NCBI RefSeq assembly: GCF_014697125.1
Contig: NZ_JACJRG010000011.1
Coordinates: 1-64,000 of the forward strand
DNA from: Anabaena minutissima FACHB-250
Lineage (GTDB): Bacteria; Cyanobacteriota; Cyanobacteriia; Cyanobacteriales; Nostocaceae
Length of the DNA stretch: 64,000 nucleotides
Direction: 5' to 3'
The translations under genes and the position numbers were made by a program. The notes beneath the pieces were generated by a model. That model saw nothing but the letters and a program-made list of their open reading frames with translations. It was not told the DNA's origin and searched no databases. Positions 1 to 10,218 of this stretch are shown here, piece after piece (position 1 is the first letter of the stretch; each line of letters starts with the position of its first letter).

Positions 1-162
1 TCACCAGTATTTACCAAGACTGTATTTAAATTTTATGTATGCAGCAAAAACCTCATTTTTTCGCGATCACCTACATTGGTGATGACCCGCAGCGAAAAAT
101 GGATAAAGTCGAGTTTAGGTAGTAGAGTGTAAATTCAAAAATATGAGCATCTACTCCCATTC
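1..162. other. Gene-free left edge
   Basis: No supportable gene is seen. The stretch is AT-rich and leads into the recQ start; its promoter presumably lies here, but no clear -10/-35 pair can be named. Confidence 0.4.
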
Positions 163-1605
163 ATGAATACTCACAAAACAAAATCCTGGGAAGAAGTCCG
201 CGCTGCTTTCCAAAAAATCTGGGGTTATGAAGATTTTCGTCCGCCACAGGGAGAAATCGTCAACAGTTTATTATCACAAAAAGATGCGCTCATAATTATG
301 CCCACGGGGGGCGGAAAATCAATTTGTTTTCAACTACCTGCATTGCTACAAACAGGGTTGACTTTGGTAGTATCCCCATTAGTAGCACTGATGGAAAATC
401 AAGTCCAGGAACTTCTTCAAAGTCAGCAAAAAGCCGCATTGTTGCATAGTGAATTACCATCATTTCAACACCGTGCAACTTTGCAAGCATTAGAAAAACA
501 ACAGCTAAGATTACTGTATTTATCTCCAGAAACTTTATTAAGTCCGCCAGTGTGGGAACGATTATGTCAGCCGCAATTGCAAATTAATGGATTGATATTG
601 GATGAGGCGCACTGTCTGGTGCAGTGGGGAGAAACCTTTCGGCCAGCTTACCGCAGATTAGGGGCGGTCAGACCTGCATTACTCAAACATAAGCCACCAG
701 GGACTAAAATTAGCATTGCTGCATTTACCGCTACAGCTGACCCCTCGGCGCAAAAAACTATCCAAACAGTTTTACAATTACAGCAACCAGAGATTTTTCG
801 CCTTAACCCTTACCGTCCTAATTTGCATCCTACTGTCCGCATTGCTTGGACACCGAGGGGGAGAAAACAGCAATTAGTCAAATTTATTCAAAATCGACCA
901 CAACAAGCTGGATTAATTTATGTCCGCACTCGGCGAGACAGTGAAAATTTAGCTGCTTGGTTAGCAGAGATGGGTTATAAAACCGCTAGCTATCATGCGG
1001 GATTAGGTGCAACAGAACGCCGGGCTGTGGAAGCTAGTTGGTTGGGTGGTAAAATCCCCTTTGTGGTTTGTACCTGCGCCTTTGGGATGGGGATAAATAA
1101 ACCTGATGTGCGTTGGGTAATACATTTTCACGCACCGCATCTGTTATCTGAATATGTGCAAGAAATTGGACGTGCGGGAAGGGATGGTAAACCGGCTGAG
1201 GCTTTGACACTGGTAAGTGAACCGACAGGTTGGTTAGATTCAGATGATAAACAAAGACAGCAATTTTTTCAAGAACAAATGCGATCGCAACAGCAAAAAG
1301 CCCAGCAACTAGTGAAAAGATTACCACAACAGGGAGAAGTTAACGCCATCACCAGACAATTTCCTGATAGTGCGATCGCTTTAGCATTACTCCATAGTGG
1401 TGGACAATTAAACTGGCTTGACCCTTTCAATTACAAAATAGAACACAAGCTAAAAAACCAGCCATCAACACAATTACAGGCTTCCCAGCAAATGACTCAA
1501 TACTTAAATACTAAACAATGCCGTTGGCAATTTTTGTTAAATGCTTTTGGTTTTGACAAGGAAGCTGCTAACTGGCGTTGTGGACATTGTGATAATTGCT
1601 GCTAA
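163..1605 (+). CDS. recQ: RecQ-family ATP-dependent DNA helicase (short form)
   Basis: This 480-residue protein should be a 3'-5' DNA helicase acting in recombination and repair. The Walker A motif (PTGGGKS, about residues 47-53) and the DEAH box (about residues 147-150) are visible. They are followed by helicase motifs such as TATAD and a late QEIGRAGRDG. The C-terminus ends in a Cys cluster (WRCGHCDNCC) that fits the RecQ zinc-binding subdomain. It is shorter than the roughly 600-700 residues of classic RecQ: no winged-helix or HRDC domain follows the zinc site, so this is a RecQ-core protein common in cyanobacteria. Transcription converges on the GTPase gene at 1674-3230. Confidence 0.9.
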   Translation: MNTHKTKSWEEVRAAFQKIWGYEDFRPPQGEIVNSLLSQKDALIIMPTGGGKSICFQLPALLQTGLTLVVSPLVALMENQVQELLQSQQKAALLHSELPSFQHRATLQALEKQQLRLLYLSPETLLSPPVWERLCQPQLQINGLILDEAHCLVQWGETFRPAYRRLGAVRPALLKHKPPGTKISIAAFTATADPSAQKTIQTVLQLQQPEIFRLNPYRPNLHPTVRIAWTPRGRKQQLVKFIQNRPQQAGLIYVRTRRDSENLAAWLAEMGYKTASYHAGLGATERRAVEASWLGGKIPFVVCTCAFGMGINKPDVRWVIHFHAPHLLSEYVQEIGRAGRDGKPAEALTLVSEPTGWLDSDDKQRQQFFQEQMRSQQQKAQQLVKRLPQQGEVNAITRQFPDSAIALALLHSGGQLNWLDPFNYKIEHKLKNQPSTQLQASQQMTQYLNTKQCRWQFLLNAFGFDKEAANWRCGHCDNCC

Positions 1606-1673
1606 TACTTTGCGTATGATTGATTGCGTATCTTCAATATCCACCTTAAATATGCGTTATCCAGAAACAATGA

Positions 1674-3230
1674 CTATGCTTCTGTATCTTCTTCAACGAC
1701 TTCAGCCTTTTGTGTGAGTGGTTTGACGACTTTTGCGATCGCCTCCTGCACAAATGCTTTAATAAACTCATCCCGGCGGTTCATTTGGAACTGTCGCTGT
1801 ACCACCTCAGTCATTCCACCATCACCCCAGTCTTGATCATGGCGAAAATATTCAATAAAACTTTTACCAGCAATCCTAGTTAAATATGCAGCTGTCACCC
1901 CTTGAATGGCTCTCCCAATCACAAATGTAGCCACATTTAACTGCAAAGCTGTTGTGAGTAGTTGAATTGCTCCTTTCACAATACCCAAGCTAGCAATAGT
2001 CTTGGCTAAAGACAGGGCTAACTCTCGTCCCCGTTCCATGTTCAATTCACAACCATAGATTCTGCCAATTTCTACGACCATTTGGGCATTGACGGCGGCC
2101 GTCGCTAGTAAATCTACTACTGGCAAAGGCGTAACTGATACCACACCAGCCCCAATCCACTGAAAACGCTCGACGATTTTATCAGCTTGGCGGCGACGTT
2201 GGGCATCGATGAGTTTACGGGCTTCTTCTCCTAACCGCAGAGATTGTAAGAGAATATTATCTGCTACTAAATCCTCACCCTCAGCCCTTAAAATTGCTGC
2301 CATGCGGCGTAGTAAGGGGACAATATCTGATTCGGGCTGGAAGGTTTCCCCAGTTTCTAGTTGAGCCGATTGGGGATGAGCTGCGATCGCTACGACATCA
2401 TTTGTAGCAATAAATCCCCGCACTCGTTGCCGCAATCTTGCTAAGATTGACTCCTTATCTTCATCAGTATACAGGTCGGTTTTGTTGAGAACTAAAAGCG
2501 ATCGCTTACCAATTTCTGCTAAACCCTTCAATGGTTCATATTCTGATCGCCGTAAGTCATTATCCACCACAAATAACAGTAAATCTGCCTCTGTCGCCAA
2601 CGCCCTAGCTAACTGTTCCCGTTCCGTTCCCGCTACCCCAGCTTCTAAAATCCCTGGTGTATCGGTAATTAAGATTTTGCGTTCCAATCCTTTCAAGCGC
2701 AAACAGTAGGTTTCCCCGACAGTGGTTGTCCCCATTGGTGCATCTACCTTGCCTACCATCCGCCCCATAATGGCATTCACCAGGGAAGTTTTGCCTGCAC
2801 TCCCTGTCCCAAACACCACAACTTGAATCTCACCCCTAGCTAAGTTAGATTCAATTTCTTTTGTCCGACTTAGCAAAGCTTGACGTGTGACTTCATCTTG
2901 GATTTGCGCTACCTGTTGACGTACAGCTTGGAGGGTGGAAGAAGCCGCGTCAGATTTGACCACGGGAATCTGTGCTGGTGTCACCCGTTTCCGGCTGCGG
3001 CGGGAACGCTGTTCACCAGACTGCAATACTAGTACGTAATAGACAAAGGCAGCAACTAAAGCCCCTACCAGAACAATCAGCAGCAACAGCAGCAGATTAC
3101 CCAAAAACGGGGAATAAGATAACTGCCAATACAGGCGAGACAGGGAATCAATCAGCCATAGGGCGAGTCCCAGAATGACGATTAAACCAACAATTAGCGT
3201 AACTAGGCGCGACAAAGGGATTCGTGGCAT
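1674..3230 (-). CDS. Membrane-anchored GTPase with DUF697 domain
   Basis: This 518-residue protein has two hydrophobic N-terminal segments (about residues 10-28 and 42-68). A GTP-binding domain follows, with P-loop GTGSAGKTS (residues 141-149), G3 DTPG and G4 NKTD. The C-terminal half, with a hydrophobic patch around VVSVTPLPVVDLLATAA, matches the DUF697 family found in many cyanobacterial Era/Der-like GTPases. The cellular role is not known; membrane-associated GTP hydrolysis is the safe inference. It is transcribed alone and convergently with recQ. Confidence 0.85.
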   Translation of the reverse strand: MPRIPLSRLVTLIVGLIVILGLALWLIDSLSRLYWQLSYSPFLGNLLLLLLIVLVGALVAAFVYYVLVLQSGEQRSRRSRKRVTPAQIPVVKSDAASSTLQAVRQQVAQIQDEVTRQALLSRTKEIESNLARGEIQVVVFGTGSAGKTSLVNAIMGRMVGKVDAPMGTTTVGETYCLRLKGLERKILITDTPGILEAGVAGTEREQLARALATEADLLLFVVDNDLRRSEYEPLKGLAEIGKRSLLVLNKTDLYTDEDKESILARLRQRVRGFIATNDVVAIAAHPQSAQLETGETFQPESDIVPLLRRMAAILRAEGEDLVADNILLQSLRLGEEARKLIDAQRRRQADKIVERFQWIGAGVVSVTPLPVVDLLATAAVNAQMVVEIGRIYGCELNMERGRELALSLAKTIASLGIVKGAIQLLTTALQLNVATFVIGRAIQGVTAAYLTRIAGKSFIEYFRHDQDWGDGGMTEVVQRQFQMNRRDEFIKAFVQEAIAKVVKPLTQKAEVVEEDTEA

Positions 3231-3467
3231 TGCTAAATATTCATTACCCAGATGCTTCTCATCTTAATAGTTTCAGCATTAGTCATTATCATACTCAGAG
3301 CTAGAATTTGCGATCGCTCTCCCCATTTCTCATCCTTAAGTTCCTAGTTTTGTAGGCAGGATTTTTGCAAAATGGGAACTGGGGACTGTGGGGTATTAAT
3401 CAAAATTATTCCTTGTCTTCCTGGTCTTTCTGTCTTTGCCAAGAACACAATCAGGAGAAATCAACCG

Positions 3468-3992
3468 ATGGGACTGTTTGATCAAATTCTCGGTGCTGTG
3501 AGCAACCCCAATCTACAAGGTAATATGGGTCAAATAGAAACTATTGTCAGAACTGTACAGGATTTGAGTAATACAACTGGCACAGATCCTGCAACAATCC
3601 AATCTGTTGTAGGCGTTGTGGGTAATTATGTACGCGGTGCGTTGCAACAAAAGCAAGCCACAGAGGGCAACGAATCAGCCCAAGCTTTGGTTAATCAGTA
3701 TGCGGGGACTTCTTTTGACCCCCAAGCAGTTAACTCGCTATTTTCTCCAAACACACAACAGCAAGTAGCAGGAGTAACAGCCCAGCGCACTGGTTTAGAC
3801 GCTAGCACTATTCAACAATTGCTACCTGTGGTTGTGCCTTTAGTGCTGAATCTGTTGCAATCTGGTACTAATGCCCAAAATCCTCAAACTGCCGGTAATC
3901 CTATACTGAATAACTTCTTGGATGCAGATGGAGATGGCGATGTTGATATTGCTGATGCTATCCAAATGGCTAGTCGTTACATGAGTAGATAG
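3468..3992 (+). CDS. DUF937 family protein with C-terminal calcium-loop motif
   Basis: The protein is 174 residues from the ATG at 3468. That start was chosen because a good Shine-Dalgarno (AGGAGAAA, 3453-3460) precedes it, and the upstream in-frame codons look non-coding. The N-terminus MGLFDQILGAV and the Gln/Ala/Thr-rich helical body match DUF937. The C-terminal end has an EF-hand/dockerin-like loop (DADGDGDVDIADAI). The family's function is unknown; calcium binding by the loop is an inference from the motif. Confidence 0.8.
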   Translation: MGLFDQILGAVSNPNLQGNMGQIETIVRTVQDLSNTTGTDPATIQSVVGVVGNYVRGALQQKQATEGNESAQALVNQYAGTSFDPQAVNSLFSPNTQQQVAGVTAQRTGLDASTIQQLLPVVVPLVLNLLQSGTNAQNPQTAGNPILNNFLDADGDGDVDIADAIQMASRYMSR

Positions 3993-4053
3993 TTGGATAG
4001 CAAAATTGTTTGGTGTAGTTGCAGATTGCCTGTCCTATTACACCAACAGTTTT

Positions 4054-5586
4054 TTAAACAAAGTGAATATCACTGAGGCTATAGCTAGTGGCAACAATTG
4101 AGACGATATCAAAACTAGAAAATACTGAAGAAGATTCCAGATTACTCCGACTAGAAGCATCGTAGACACCATTAGCTTTGACAATCTCATCCACAGTGGC
4201 AACTAGCAGAGAATCATCGGATAGTAATTGATTAGCGATCGCAATATAGTTGCGTCCGAAGACATAATTTCCTAACTTTTTCAGTTGGATTTGATCCTGA
4301 CCAGTCTGGAAATCTGTGATGAAGGCGAAGTCATTCAGACCTAAAAAGCTCCCACCTCCTACATAGTAAGGATTGGTCTGATCTCCTAGCACAAACTTAT
4401 CTGGGTCTGCACCTCCAGTGAGGATATCTACTTCGTTGATACCTGGTTGCAGATTTGTAGCATCAACGCCAATGATGGTGTCTTTACCACCAAGACCAGA
4501 AATTTGGTCATTTCCTCTACCACCCATCAATAAGTTACTTTGGTTATTGCCAACGATGTTGTCATCTTGCGAAGTACCGGTGACATTGACAAAGTTTTGA
4601 GAGTCAAATTTCAGCGTACCCAACCCTGGAACACCGTTGACTATCAAACTGTTAGTTGACAGATTAACGTTGAATGAAGTTGTTGTACTTGTGCCGGTAG
4701 AACCATCTATTTTATTGGCTTGTCCTTTTGCACCAATGATGCTTTCTATATTGAGGATCTGATCTGTACCTGCTATGCCTTTGTTGACAACGCCAGTCGC
4801 TTGTAAGGTAATAGCAACACCCAAATTACTGTAGTCAGCCGTATCAAAACCTGTACCACCATCGAAAAAATCGTTACCAGTTCCTCCGATTAAGATGTCA
4901 TCACCACTATCGCCGGATAAAATATCGTTGCCATCACTACGTCGGGAGGTGAAGATACTACCTTTGTCGCCTCCACCAATGACATCATCACCATCTCCAC
5001 CCTGCACTGTATCATCACCGTTGAGTCCAAAGATTTCGTCGTTGCCTTGACCGCCAATTAGCAGGTTATTGTTACTATCACCAATGATGCTGTCATTTTG
5101 TGCAGTACCGATGACGTTAACAAAGTTCTGAACTGTAAAATTCAGCGTCCCAATGCCTGGAACACCATTGACAACTAGACTGTTAGCTGCCAGATTAACG
5201 CTAATAGATGTTGTTGTACCTGTGCTGGTGGAAGCATCGATAGTATTGGCTTTTCCCTTTGCTCCAATAATAGTCTCTATCTCAAATAGTCTATCTGTGC
5301 CAGCTTGGCCTTTTTTAACAATCCCAGTCGCTTCTAAGGTAACTGCCTGACCTAGTTCGCTATAGTCAACTGTATCAATTCCCGTGCCGCCAATTAAGAT
5401 ATCGTTGCCAACACTGCCGATAATATGGTCATCTCCTGCGAGGGCAATTATCAGATCATTCCAGGGAGTCCCCAAGAGAACATCCTTCAAAGGAGTACCT
5501 ACGATAACGTTATCAATGAGAAGTAACTCCTGAGAGGATACAGTTGAAGGAATGTAAGTTTGCAATTGGTCGATTTGAGTTTCCAT
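4054..5586 (-). CDS. RTX/hemolysin-type calcium-binding repeat protein
   Basis: The protein is 510 residues from the ATG at 5586. That start has a GGGAGAG Shine-Dalgarno close upstream; a start at 5631 would add 15 residues without one. Several GGxGxD nonapeptide repeats (e.g. GGQGND, GGDGDD, GGTGND, GGRGND) indicate calcium-binding beta-rolls, typical of proteins exported by type I secretion. No N-terminal signal peptide is seen, in keeping with a C-terminal secretion signal. About 100 residues beginning DTVDYSELG recur as DTADYSNLG, so the protein carries an internal duplication. No enzymatic domain is recognised; it may be an exoprotein or S-layer-like surface protein. Confidence 0.85.
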   Translation of the reverse strand: METQIDQLQTYIPSTVSSQELLLIDNVIVGTPLKDVLLGTPWNDLIIALAGDDHIIGSVGNDILIGGTGIDTVDYSELGQAVTLEATGIVKKGQAGTDRLFEIETIIGAKGKANTIDASTSTGTTTSISVNLAANSLVVNGVPGIGTLNFTVQNFVNVIGTAQNDSIIGDSNNNLLIGGQGNDEIFGLNGDDTVQGGDGDDVIGGGDKGSIFTSRRSDGNDILSGDSGDDILIGGTGNDFFDGGTGFDTADYSNLGVAITLQATGVVNKGIAGTDQILNIESIIGAKGQANKIDGSTGTSTTTSFNVNLSTNSLIVNGVPGLGTLKFDSQNFVNVTGTSQDDNIVGNNQSNLLMGGRGNDQISGLGGKDTIIGVDATNLQPGINEVDILTGGADPDKFVLGDQTNPYYVGGGSFLGLNDFAFITDFQTGQDQIQLKKLGNYVFGRNYIAIANQLLSDDSLLVATVDEIVKANGVYDASSRSNLESSSVFSSFDIVSIVATSYSLSDIHFV

Positions 5587-5722
5587 ATCGCTATCTCTCC
5601 CTTTACATAGAGTTAAAAACTGTAAATACATTTAAACTCTTGTATAAATATCATGAGTAGGTTAAGAGATTGATACATTGCAGTTAAACTCAAAAACAGT
5701 CTGTATCCTGCGAAAAAATGCT

Positions 5723-6163
5723 TCAACGTTGAAAATTGCGGGATTGAGACTGAAGGGGAGATGATGGGCGAGGGGAAATATGATTTCGCAATAGGAGTAA
5801 AGGAATACTCAGTAATCCTAAAATCATGACTACTCCAGTCATAATCCAAACTGCCCAACGGTTAGGTTGATAGTCACTGCGTTCAATTTGCCAAAACACT
5901 TGATTGTAACGCCATGCAGCCAAACCGATAGTGACAATACCGAAAATGACTAACATAATCCCTAAGTTTTCTGAATTAAACCAGGGATTTACGGATGTTT
6001 CCTTTTGTGTTATGACAACATTAAGCTGACGTAAAAATAGCCCAAAACGAGCGATCGCAAACCCAAAGCCAATTAAAGCTATAGAAGTACGTAGCCAAGC
6101 CAAAAAAGTCCGCTCGTTGGCTTGGTGTTCGCGTTGACGGTCAATTTTTGGGGTTTTACTCAT
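5723..6163 (-). CDS. DUF202 family inner-membrane protein (YidH-like)
   Basis: This 146-residue protein begins with the DUF202 signature (QREHQANERTFLAWLRTS) followed by a hydrophobic helix. Two more membrane segments lie near residues 65-85 and 105-128. Members are small integral membrane proteins of unknown function. It stands upstream of and on the same strand as the RTX gene, but the 136-bp gap gives no proof of an operon. Confidence 0.8.
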   Translation of the reverse strand: MSKTPKIDRQREHQANERTFLAWLRTSIALIGFGFAIARFGLFLRQLNVVITQKETSVNPWFNSENLGIMLVIFGIVTIGLAAWRYNQVFWQIERSDYQPNRWAVWIMTGVVMILGLLSIPLLLLRNHISPRPSSPLQSQSRNFQR

Positions 6164-6289
6164 CAGTATGTTTTAAATTGATGGCGATGGGCTGCGCTCC
6201 ACCGTAGGTGTTCGCAAAATTGGGTAACTTACTCGTCACACATAGAGCCATCCTAAATCATTCATGAGAAACCAAATCCCCGATTTCAA

Positions 6290-6778
6290 TTAATATCTAT
6301 TTGTCACTTGAACTCGGATTCTAGGTGTAGAACAACGCCAATCATCCCCAGAAATGCGTTGACACCCGGCTCTTTGCATAGCTTCATAAGGCACACCAGG
6401 AGCAGAGTAACGCCAACGTCCTTCGGGGGTGGGGCCAGACCTAGCACGTAGCTCTATATACCGCTCTCTCCCTCTTCTATCTCTATTGTTATATCTATCA
6501 CCTCTATCATACCTATCACCTCTATCATCTCTATCATCCCTATCATCCCTATCATCCCTATCATCCCTATCATCCCTATCCCGTCGGTTTCTACAAATGT
6601 TTGCCGCCTCGCGTGCAGAAACACCACGGTTTCTGAGGTTTTGAATACATTGCCCTAATGAATCTCTGGCGAAAGCTGGTTGCTGTGGTGTGAATATCTC
6701 TATGGAAGCGATCGCACTACCAAGCAATGCTATACCCAATATTGATGTGTTAATAATATGTTTAAGTTTTGGTTGCAT
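6290..6778 (-). CDS. Exported Asp/Arg-repeat protein, function unknown
   Basis: This 162-residue protein has an N-terminal hydrophobic signal-like segment (about residues 10-26) ending near FARDS. The centre is a run of DRD/DDR triplets encoded by a 9-bp tandem repeat at about 6500-6580. The C-terminal about 55 residues are a distinct folded-looking part with two Cys (AGCQRISGDDWRC), possibly a disulfide. A good Shine-Dalgarno (GAGGAG) precedes the ATG. I do not recognise the family. The repeat number probably varies between strains. Confidence 0.7.
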   Translation of the reverse strand: MQPKLKHIINTSILGIALLGSAIASIEIFTPQQPAFARDSLGQCIQNLRNRGVSAREAANICRNRRDRDDRDDRDDRDDRDDRDDRGDRYDRGDRYNNRDRRGRERYIELRARSGPTPEGRWRYSAPGVPYEAMQRAGCQRISGDDWRCSTPRIRVQVTNRY

Positions 6779-7041
6779 GATTTTTACTCCTCACTGCATT
6801 TAACTTGCTTTCTAGAATCAACTCTTTGATTGTCTTAGTGCCTGTATAATATGGATCGCCCGATGAATTGATTTTGTTGCCATTTTTAACAAATTTTAAT
6901 ATCTTTTTTCTGTGGTTAGATGGATGATTTTAAACCACAGAGACACGGAGAACACAGAGGCGAAAGTAGAGATGTTGCGAGTTACTTGGAGATTGAGTAA
7001 ACCATACAATAGTAATCGCAAGCTATAAATCATACCCACCA

Positions 7042-8097
7042 GTGAACGCGTCTAATAACACATCAGGCCAAACCCAGTCACGCAAAGCAGATCACATCCG
7101 TATCTGCTTAGAAGAAGATGTACAATGTCACGAAATCACCAACGGACTAGAACGCTATCGCTTCACTCATTGCTGTTTACCAGAATTAGACCGCAACGAC
7201 ATTGATATCAAGACAAATTTTTTAGGCAAACCTCTCAACGCACCCCTGTTAATCTCCTCTATGACTGGGGGAACTGAACAAGCGAAAATGATTAACCAGC
7301 GTTTAGCCATAGTTGCCCAAAACTATAAATTGGCAATGGGTGTAGGTTCTCAACGAGTGGCGGTAGAAAAACCCCAAGTAGCTGATACTTTTGCGGTTCG
7401 CAAGTATGCACCGGATATTCTCTTGTTTGCCAATGTTGGTGCGGTGCAACTTAACTACAAATATGGTTTAGATCAATGTCTGCAAATCATCGATATGTTA
7501 GAGGCGGATGCTTTAATTTTGCATATTAATCCCCTACAGGAGTTTATTCAACCTAGCGGTGATACTAATTTTCGCGGTTTACTAGACAAAATTGATAATT
7601 TATGCAGCAAAATATCAGTGCCAGTGATTGCCAAAGAAGTAGGTAATGGTATTTCCGCCGCAATGGTAAAGAAACTGATAGCAGCCGGAGTCACTGTCAT
7701 TGATGTGGCTGGTGCAGGTGGTACGTCTTGGGCAAAGGTAGAAGGGGAAAGAGCAGAAAACATACTGCAACGACGTTTAGGCAGAACCTTTGCAGATTGG
7801 GGAATACCTACAGCAGAATGTATTACGAGTATAAGAGCGATCGCACCCAATATTCCCTTGATTGCCTCTGGTGGGTTGCGTCATGGTTTAGATGTTGCCA
7901 AAGCGATCGCACTGGGAGCAGATATCGCAGGTTTAGCTATGCCTTTCCTCAAAGCCGCAGTAGAATCAGAAACAGCACTGCAAGATTTAGCTGAGGTATT
8001 AATTGCAGAAATCACTACTGTATTATTCTGTACAGGCAATACTAACTTATCTGAGTTAAAACACTCAAATAGTTTACATATGATAGGGGACAGGTGA
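7042..8097 (+). CDS. fni: Isopentenyl-diphosphate delta-isomerase, type 2
   Basis: This 351-residue FMN- and NADPH-dependent enzyme interconverts isopentenyl and dimethylallyl diphosphate in isoprenoid synthesis, which feeds carotenoids, the chlorophyll phytyl tail and quinones. The N-terminal [15 protein letters not shown] and the SSMTGGT, MGVGSQR and GGTSWAKVE motifs are those of the type 2 (Fni) family. Length is normal. The start is a GTG at 7042 with no better upstream alternative. Confidence 0.93.
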   Translation: MNASNNTSGQTQSRKADHIRICLEEDVQCHEITNGLERYRFTHCCLPELDRNDIDIKTNFLGKPLNAPLLISSMTGGTEQAKMINQRLAIVAQNYKLAMGVGSQRVAVEKPQVADTFAVRKYAPDILLFANVGAVQLNYKYGLDQCLQIIDMLEADALILHINPLQEFIQPSGDTNFRGLLDKIDNLCSKISVPVIAKEVGNGISAAMVKKLIAAGVTVIDVAGAGGTSWAKVEGERAENILQRRLGRTFADWGIPTAECITSIRAIAPNIPLIASGGLRHGLDVAKAIALGADIAGLAMPFLKAAVESETALQDLAEVLIAEITTVLFCTGNTNLSELKHSNSLHMIGDR

Positions 8098-8147
8098 CAG
8101 GGGAGCAGGGGGAGAAAAATACACTAATGACTATTAACTAAAAACTA

Positions 8148-9983
8148 ATGAATAACTTTTTAAAACAAACTTTTGCTAGCTTAGTCGGGACTGTACTAGG
8201 ACTCATGATTTTCTCTGGTATCAGTACAGTCGGATTTCTATTTTTGGTGTTAGCTATTGCTAGTTCCAAAGATCCAGGCCCCACAGTCAAAGATAAGTCA
8301 GTTGTGGTTTTTGACTTATCAACGAACATCACCGATAGAAAACCTAGTTCTGGCGAGGTGCTACAAAATACCCTGTCTGGAGTAAGAGATGAACGAATGA
8401 CACTCCGTAGTGTTCTCGACACCATCGAAAAAGCTAAGGGTGATTCGCGGATTGTTGGTATTTATCTAGATGCAACACGCAGCAGTGGGACGAGTAGCTT
8501 AGGTTTTGCTTCTCTTAAAGAAATTCGCAAAGCTTTAGAAGAATTCCGTGCTGCTGGGAAGAAGGTTGTCGCCTATGGTGTGGACTGGGGCGAAAAGGAA
8601 TATTATCTCAGTTCCGTTGCTGATACTGTCGTATTGAATCCTTTTGGTGCAATGGAAATTAACGGTTTGAGTAGCCAACCATTATTTCTAGCAGGTGCAT
8701 TACAAAAGTATGGGATTGGGGTGCAGATTGTCCGAGTGGGGAAATTCAAAGGTGCAGTCGAACCCTTGTTACTGAATAAACTTAGCCCAGAAAACCGCGA
8801 ACAAACTCAGAAATTATTAGATGATATTTGGGGAGAATGGCGCACTACAGTAGGCAAAAGCCGGAAAATTACCCCACAAAAGTTACAAGCGATCGCAGAT
8901 ACTCAAGCATTATTAGAAGCCAAGACAGCTAAAACTAACGGTTTAGTAGATAAAGTAGCATACACTGATGAGGTCGTGGCTGACTTAAAGAAATTAACTA
9001 ATAGCGATAAAGATGATAAGACTTTCCGCCAAATCGATTTAGTTGAGTATGCAGAAGTCCCTAACAAGTCTTTACCTGTAGAACGCCAAGCTAAGAATAA
9101 AATTGCTGTAGTGTATGCTGAGGGTGAGATTGTCGATGGTAAAGGTGACAGTGGACAAATAGGAGGCGATCGCTTTGCTACTATCCTCAACAAAGTCCGC
9201 CAAGATAAAAATGTCAAGGCTGTCGTTTTAAGAATTAACAGTCCTGGTGGTAGTGCTACAGCCTCCGAAGTGATGCAACGCGAAGTCAGACTAACTCGCC
9301 AAATCAAACCAGTTGTCGTCTCAATGGGAGATGTCGCCGCTTCTGGTGGTTACTGGATAGCTAGCGATTCCAACCGCATTTTTGCCGAACCCAATACTAT
9401 TACAGGTTCAATAGGTGTATTTGGGGTGTTACTAAATGGTCAAAAACTAGCAAATGACAATGGTATTACCTGGGATTCTGTAAAAACCGCTCGTTATGCT
9501 GATAGTCAAACCTTTGCGCGTCCCAAATCACCCCAAGAATTAGCACTCTATCAACGCAGTGTTGACCGCATTTATAATCTATTTCTTAATAAAGTTGCCC
9601 AAGGTCGCAAACTCCCAGAACAAAAAGTAGCAGAAATTGCTCAAGGTAGAGTTTGGTCTGGTGTAGCTGCTAAACAAATTGGTTTAGTTGATGAAATTGG
9701 TGGTTTAAATGCAGCCCTGACATACGCCGCCAAACAAGCTAAACTCGGCAAAGATTGGCAGTTACAAGAATATCCCAAAGAAGGCACATTCGGAGAACGT
9801 TTTTTTGGGCGGACAATTGAAGAAGCCAGCACCGTTTTAGGTGTGCAGAAATTAGACACTAAGCCAACTAATCTCCTAACTGCTGAATTTCAAAAAATCC
9901 AACAAGAACTAGCAATTATGCAAAATATGAACGACCCTCAAGGAGTTTATGCTCGTTTGCCTTTCAATTTAAAGATTGATTAA
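8148..9983 (+). CDS. sppA: Signal peptide peptidase SppA, 67-kDa type
   Basis: This 611-residue membrane serine protease has an N-terminal transmembrane segment (about residues 10-40) and two tandem peptidase_S49 domains. The catalytic dyad is visible: Lys199 in VGKFKGAVEP and Ser399 in DVAASGGYW. The 200-residue spacing matches the two-domain E. coli-type enzyme. It degrades leftover signal peptides; cyanobacterial SppA has also been linked to thylakoid and antenna remodelling under light stress. It lies 50 bp after fni, with a repeat-like GTGACAGG string between. Confidence 0.93.
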   Translation: MNNFLKQTFASLVGTVLGLMIFSGISTVGFLFLVLAIASSKDPGPTVKDKSVVVFDLSTNITDRKPSSGEVLQNTLSGVRDERMTLRSVLDTIEKAKGDSRIVGIYLDATRSSGTSSLGFASLKEIRKALEEFRAAGKKVVAYGVDWGEKEYYLSSVADTVVLNPFGAMEINGLSSQPLFLAGALQKYGIGVQIVRVGKFKGAVEPLLLNKLSPENREQTQKLLDDIWGEWRTTVGKSRKITPQKLQAIADTQALLEAKTAKTNGLVDKVAYTDEVVADLKKLTNSDKDDKTFRQIDLVEYAEVPNKSLPVERQAKNKIAVVYAEGEIVDGKGDSGQIGGDRFATILNKVRQDKNVKAVVLRINSPGGSATASEVMQREVRLTRQIKPVVVSMGDVAASGGYWIASDSNRIFAEPNTITGSIGVFGVLLNGQKLANDNGITWDSVKTARYADSQTFARPKSPQELALYQRSVDRIYNLFLNKVAQGRKLPEQKVAEIAQGRVWSGVAAKQIGLVDEIGGLNAALTYAAKQAKLGKDWQLQEYPKEGTFGERFFGRTIEEASTVLGVQKLDTKPTNLLTAEFQKIQQELAIMQNMNDPQGVYARLPFNLKID

Positions 9984-10076
9984 TTTTTAAACTCCTGAGA
10001 AAAAAGAGGTTACAGGTTACAGGTGACAGAAATATTAGATATCTCCAAAAACGACGTAGGCACAATTCTTTAATTA

Positions 10077-10105
10077 GTAGAGATATAGGAATGCTATGTC
10101 TCTAC
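10077..10105. repeat. 29-bp palindrome, copy A
   Basis: GTAGAGATATAG and CTATGTCTCTAC form a 12-bp stem (one G-T wobble) around a 5-nt loop. It resembles the palindromes at 10944-10972 and 21595-21623, which share the GTAGAGA outer stem. Confidence 0.6.
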
Positions 10106-10218
10106 AAGGTTTTTGGATAACGCATATTTGATTTCTGGAGATGCTCTTACCCAATCCCTCATCCCCAATCCCCTATTTGCGGTATCTTAAACATGATGCT
10201 CTGAGGGTCTCATATTTC

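Noticed and set aside
5613..5858. 81-codon minus-strand frame between the RTX and DUF202 genes
   Set aside because: It overlaps the end of the DUF202 gene in another frame and has no ribosome-binding site or recognised domain.
6781..6800. ACTCCTCACT string resembling the Yfr1 core
   Set aside because: It is the reverse complement of the Shine-Dalgarno region of the Asp/Arg-repeat gene and lacks the full Yfr1 motif.
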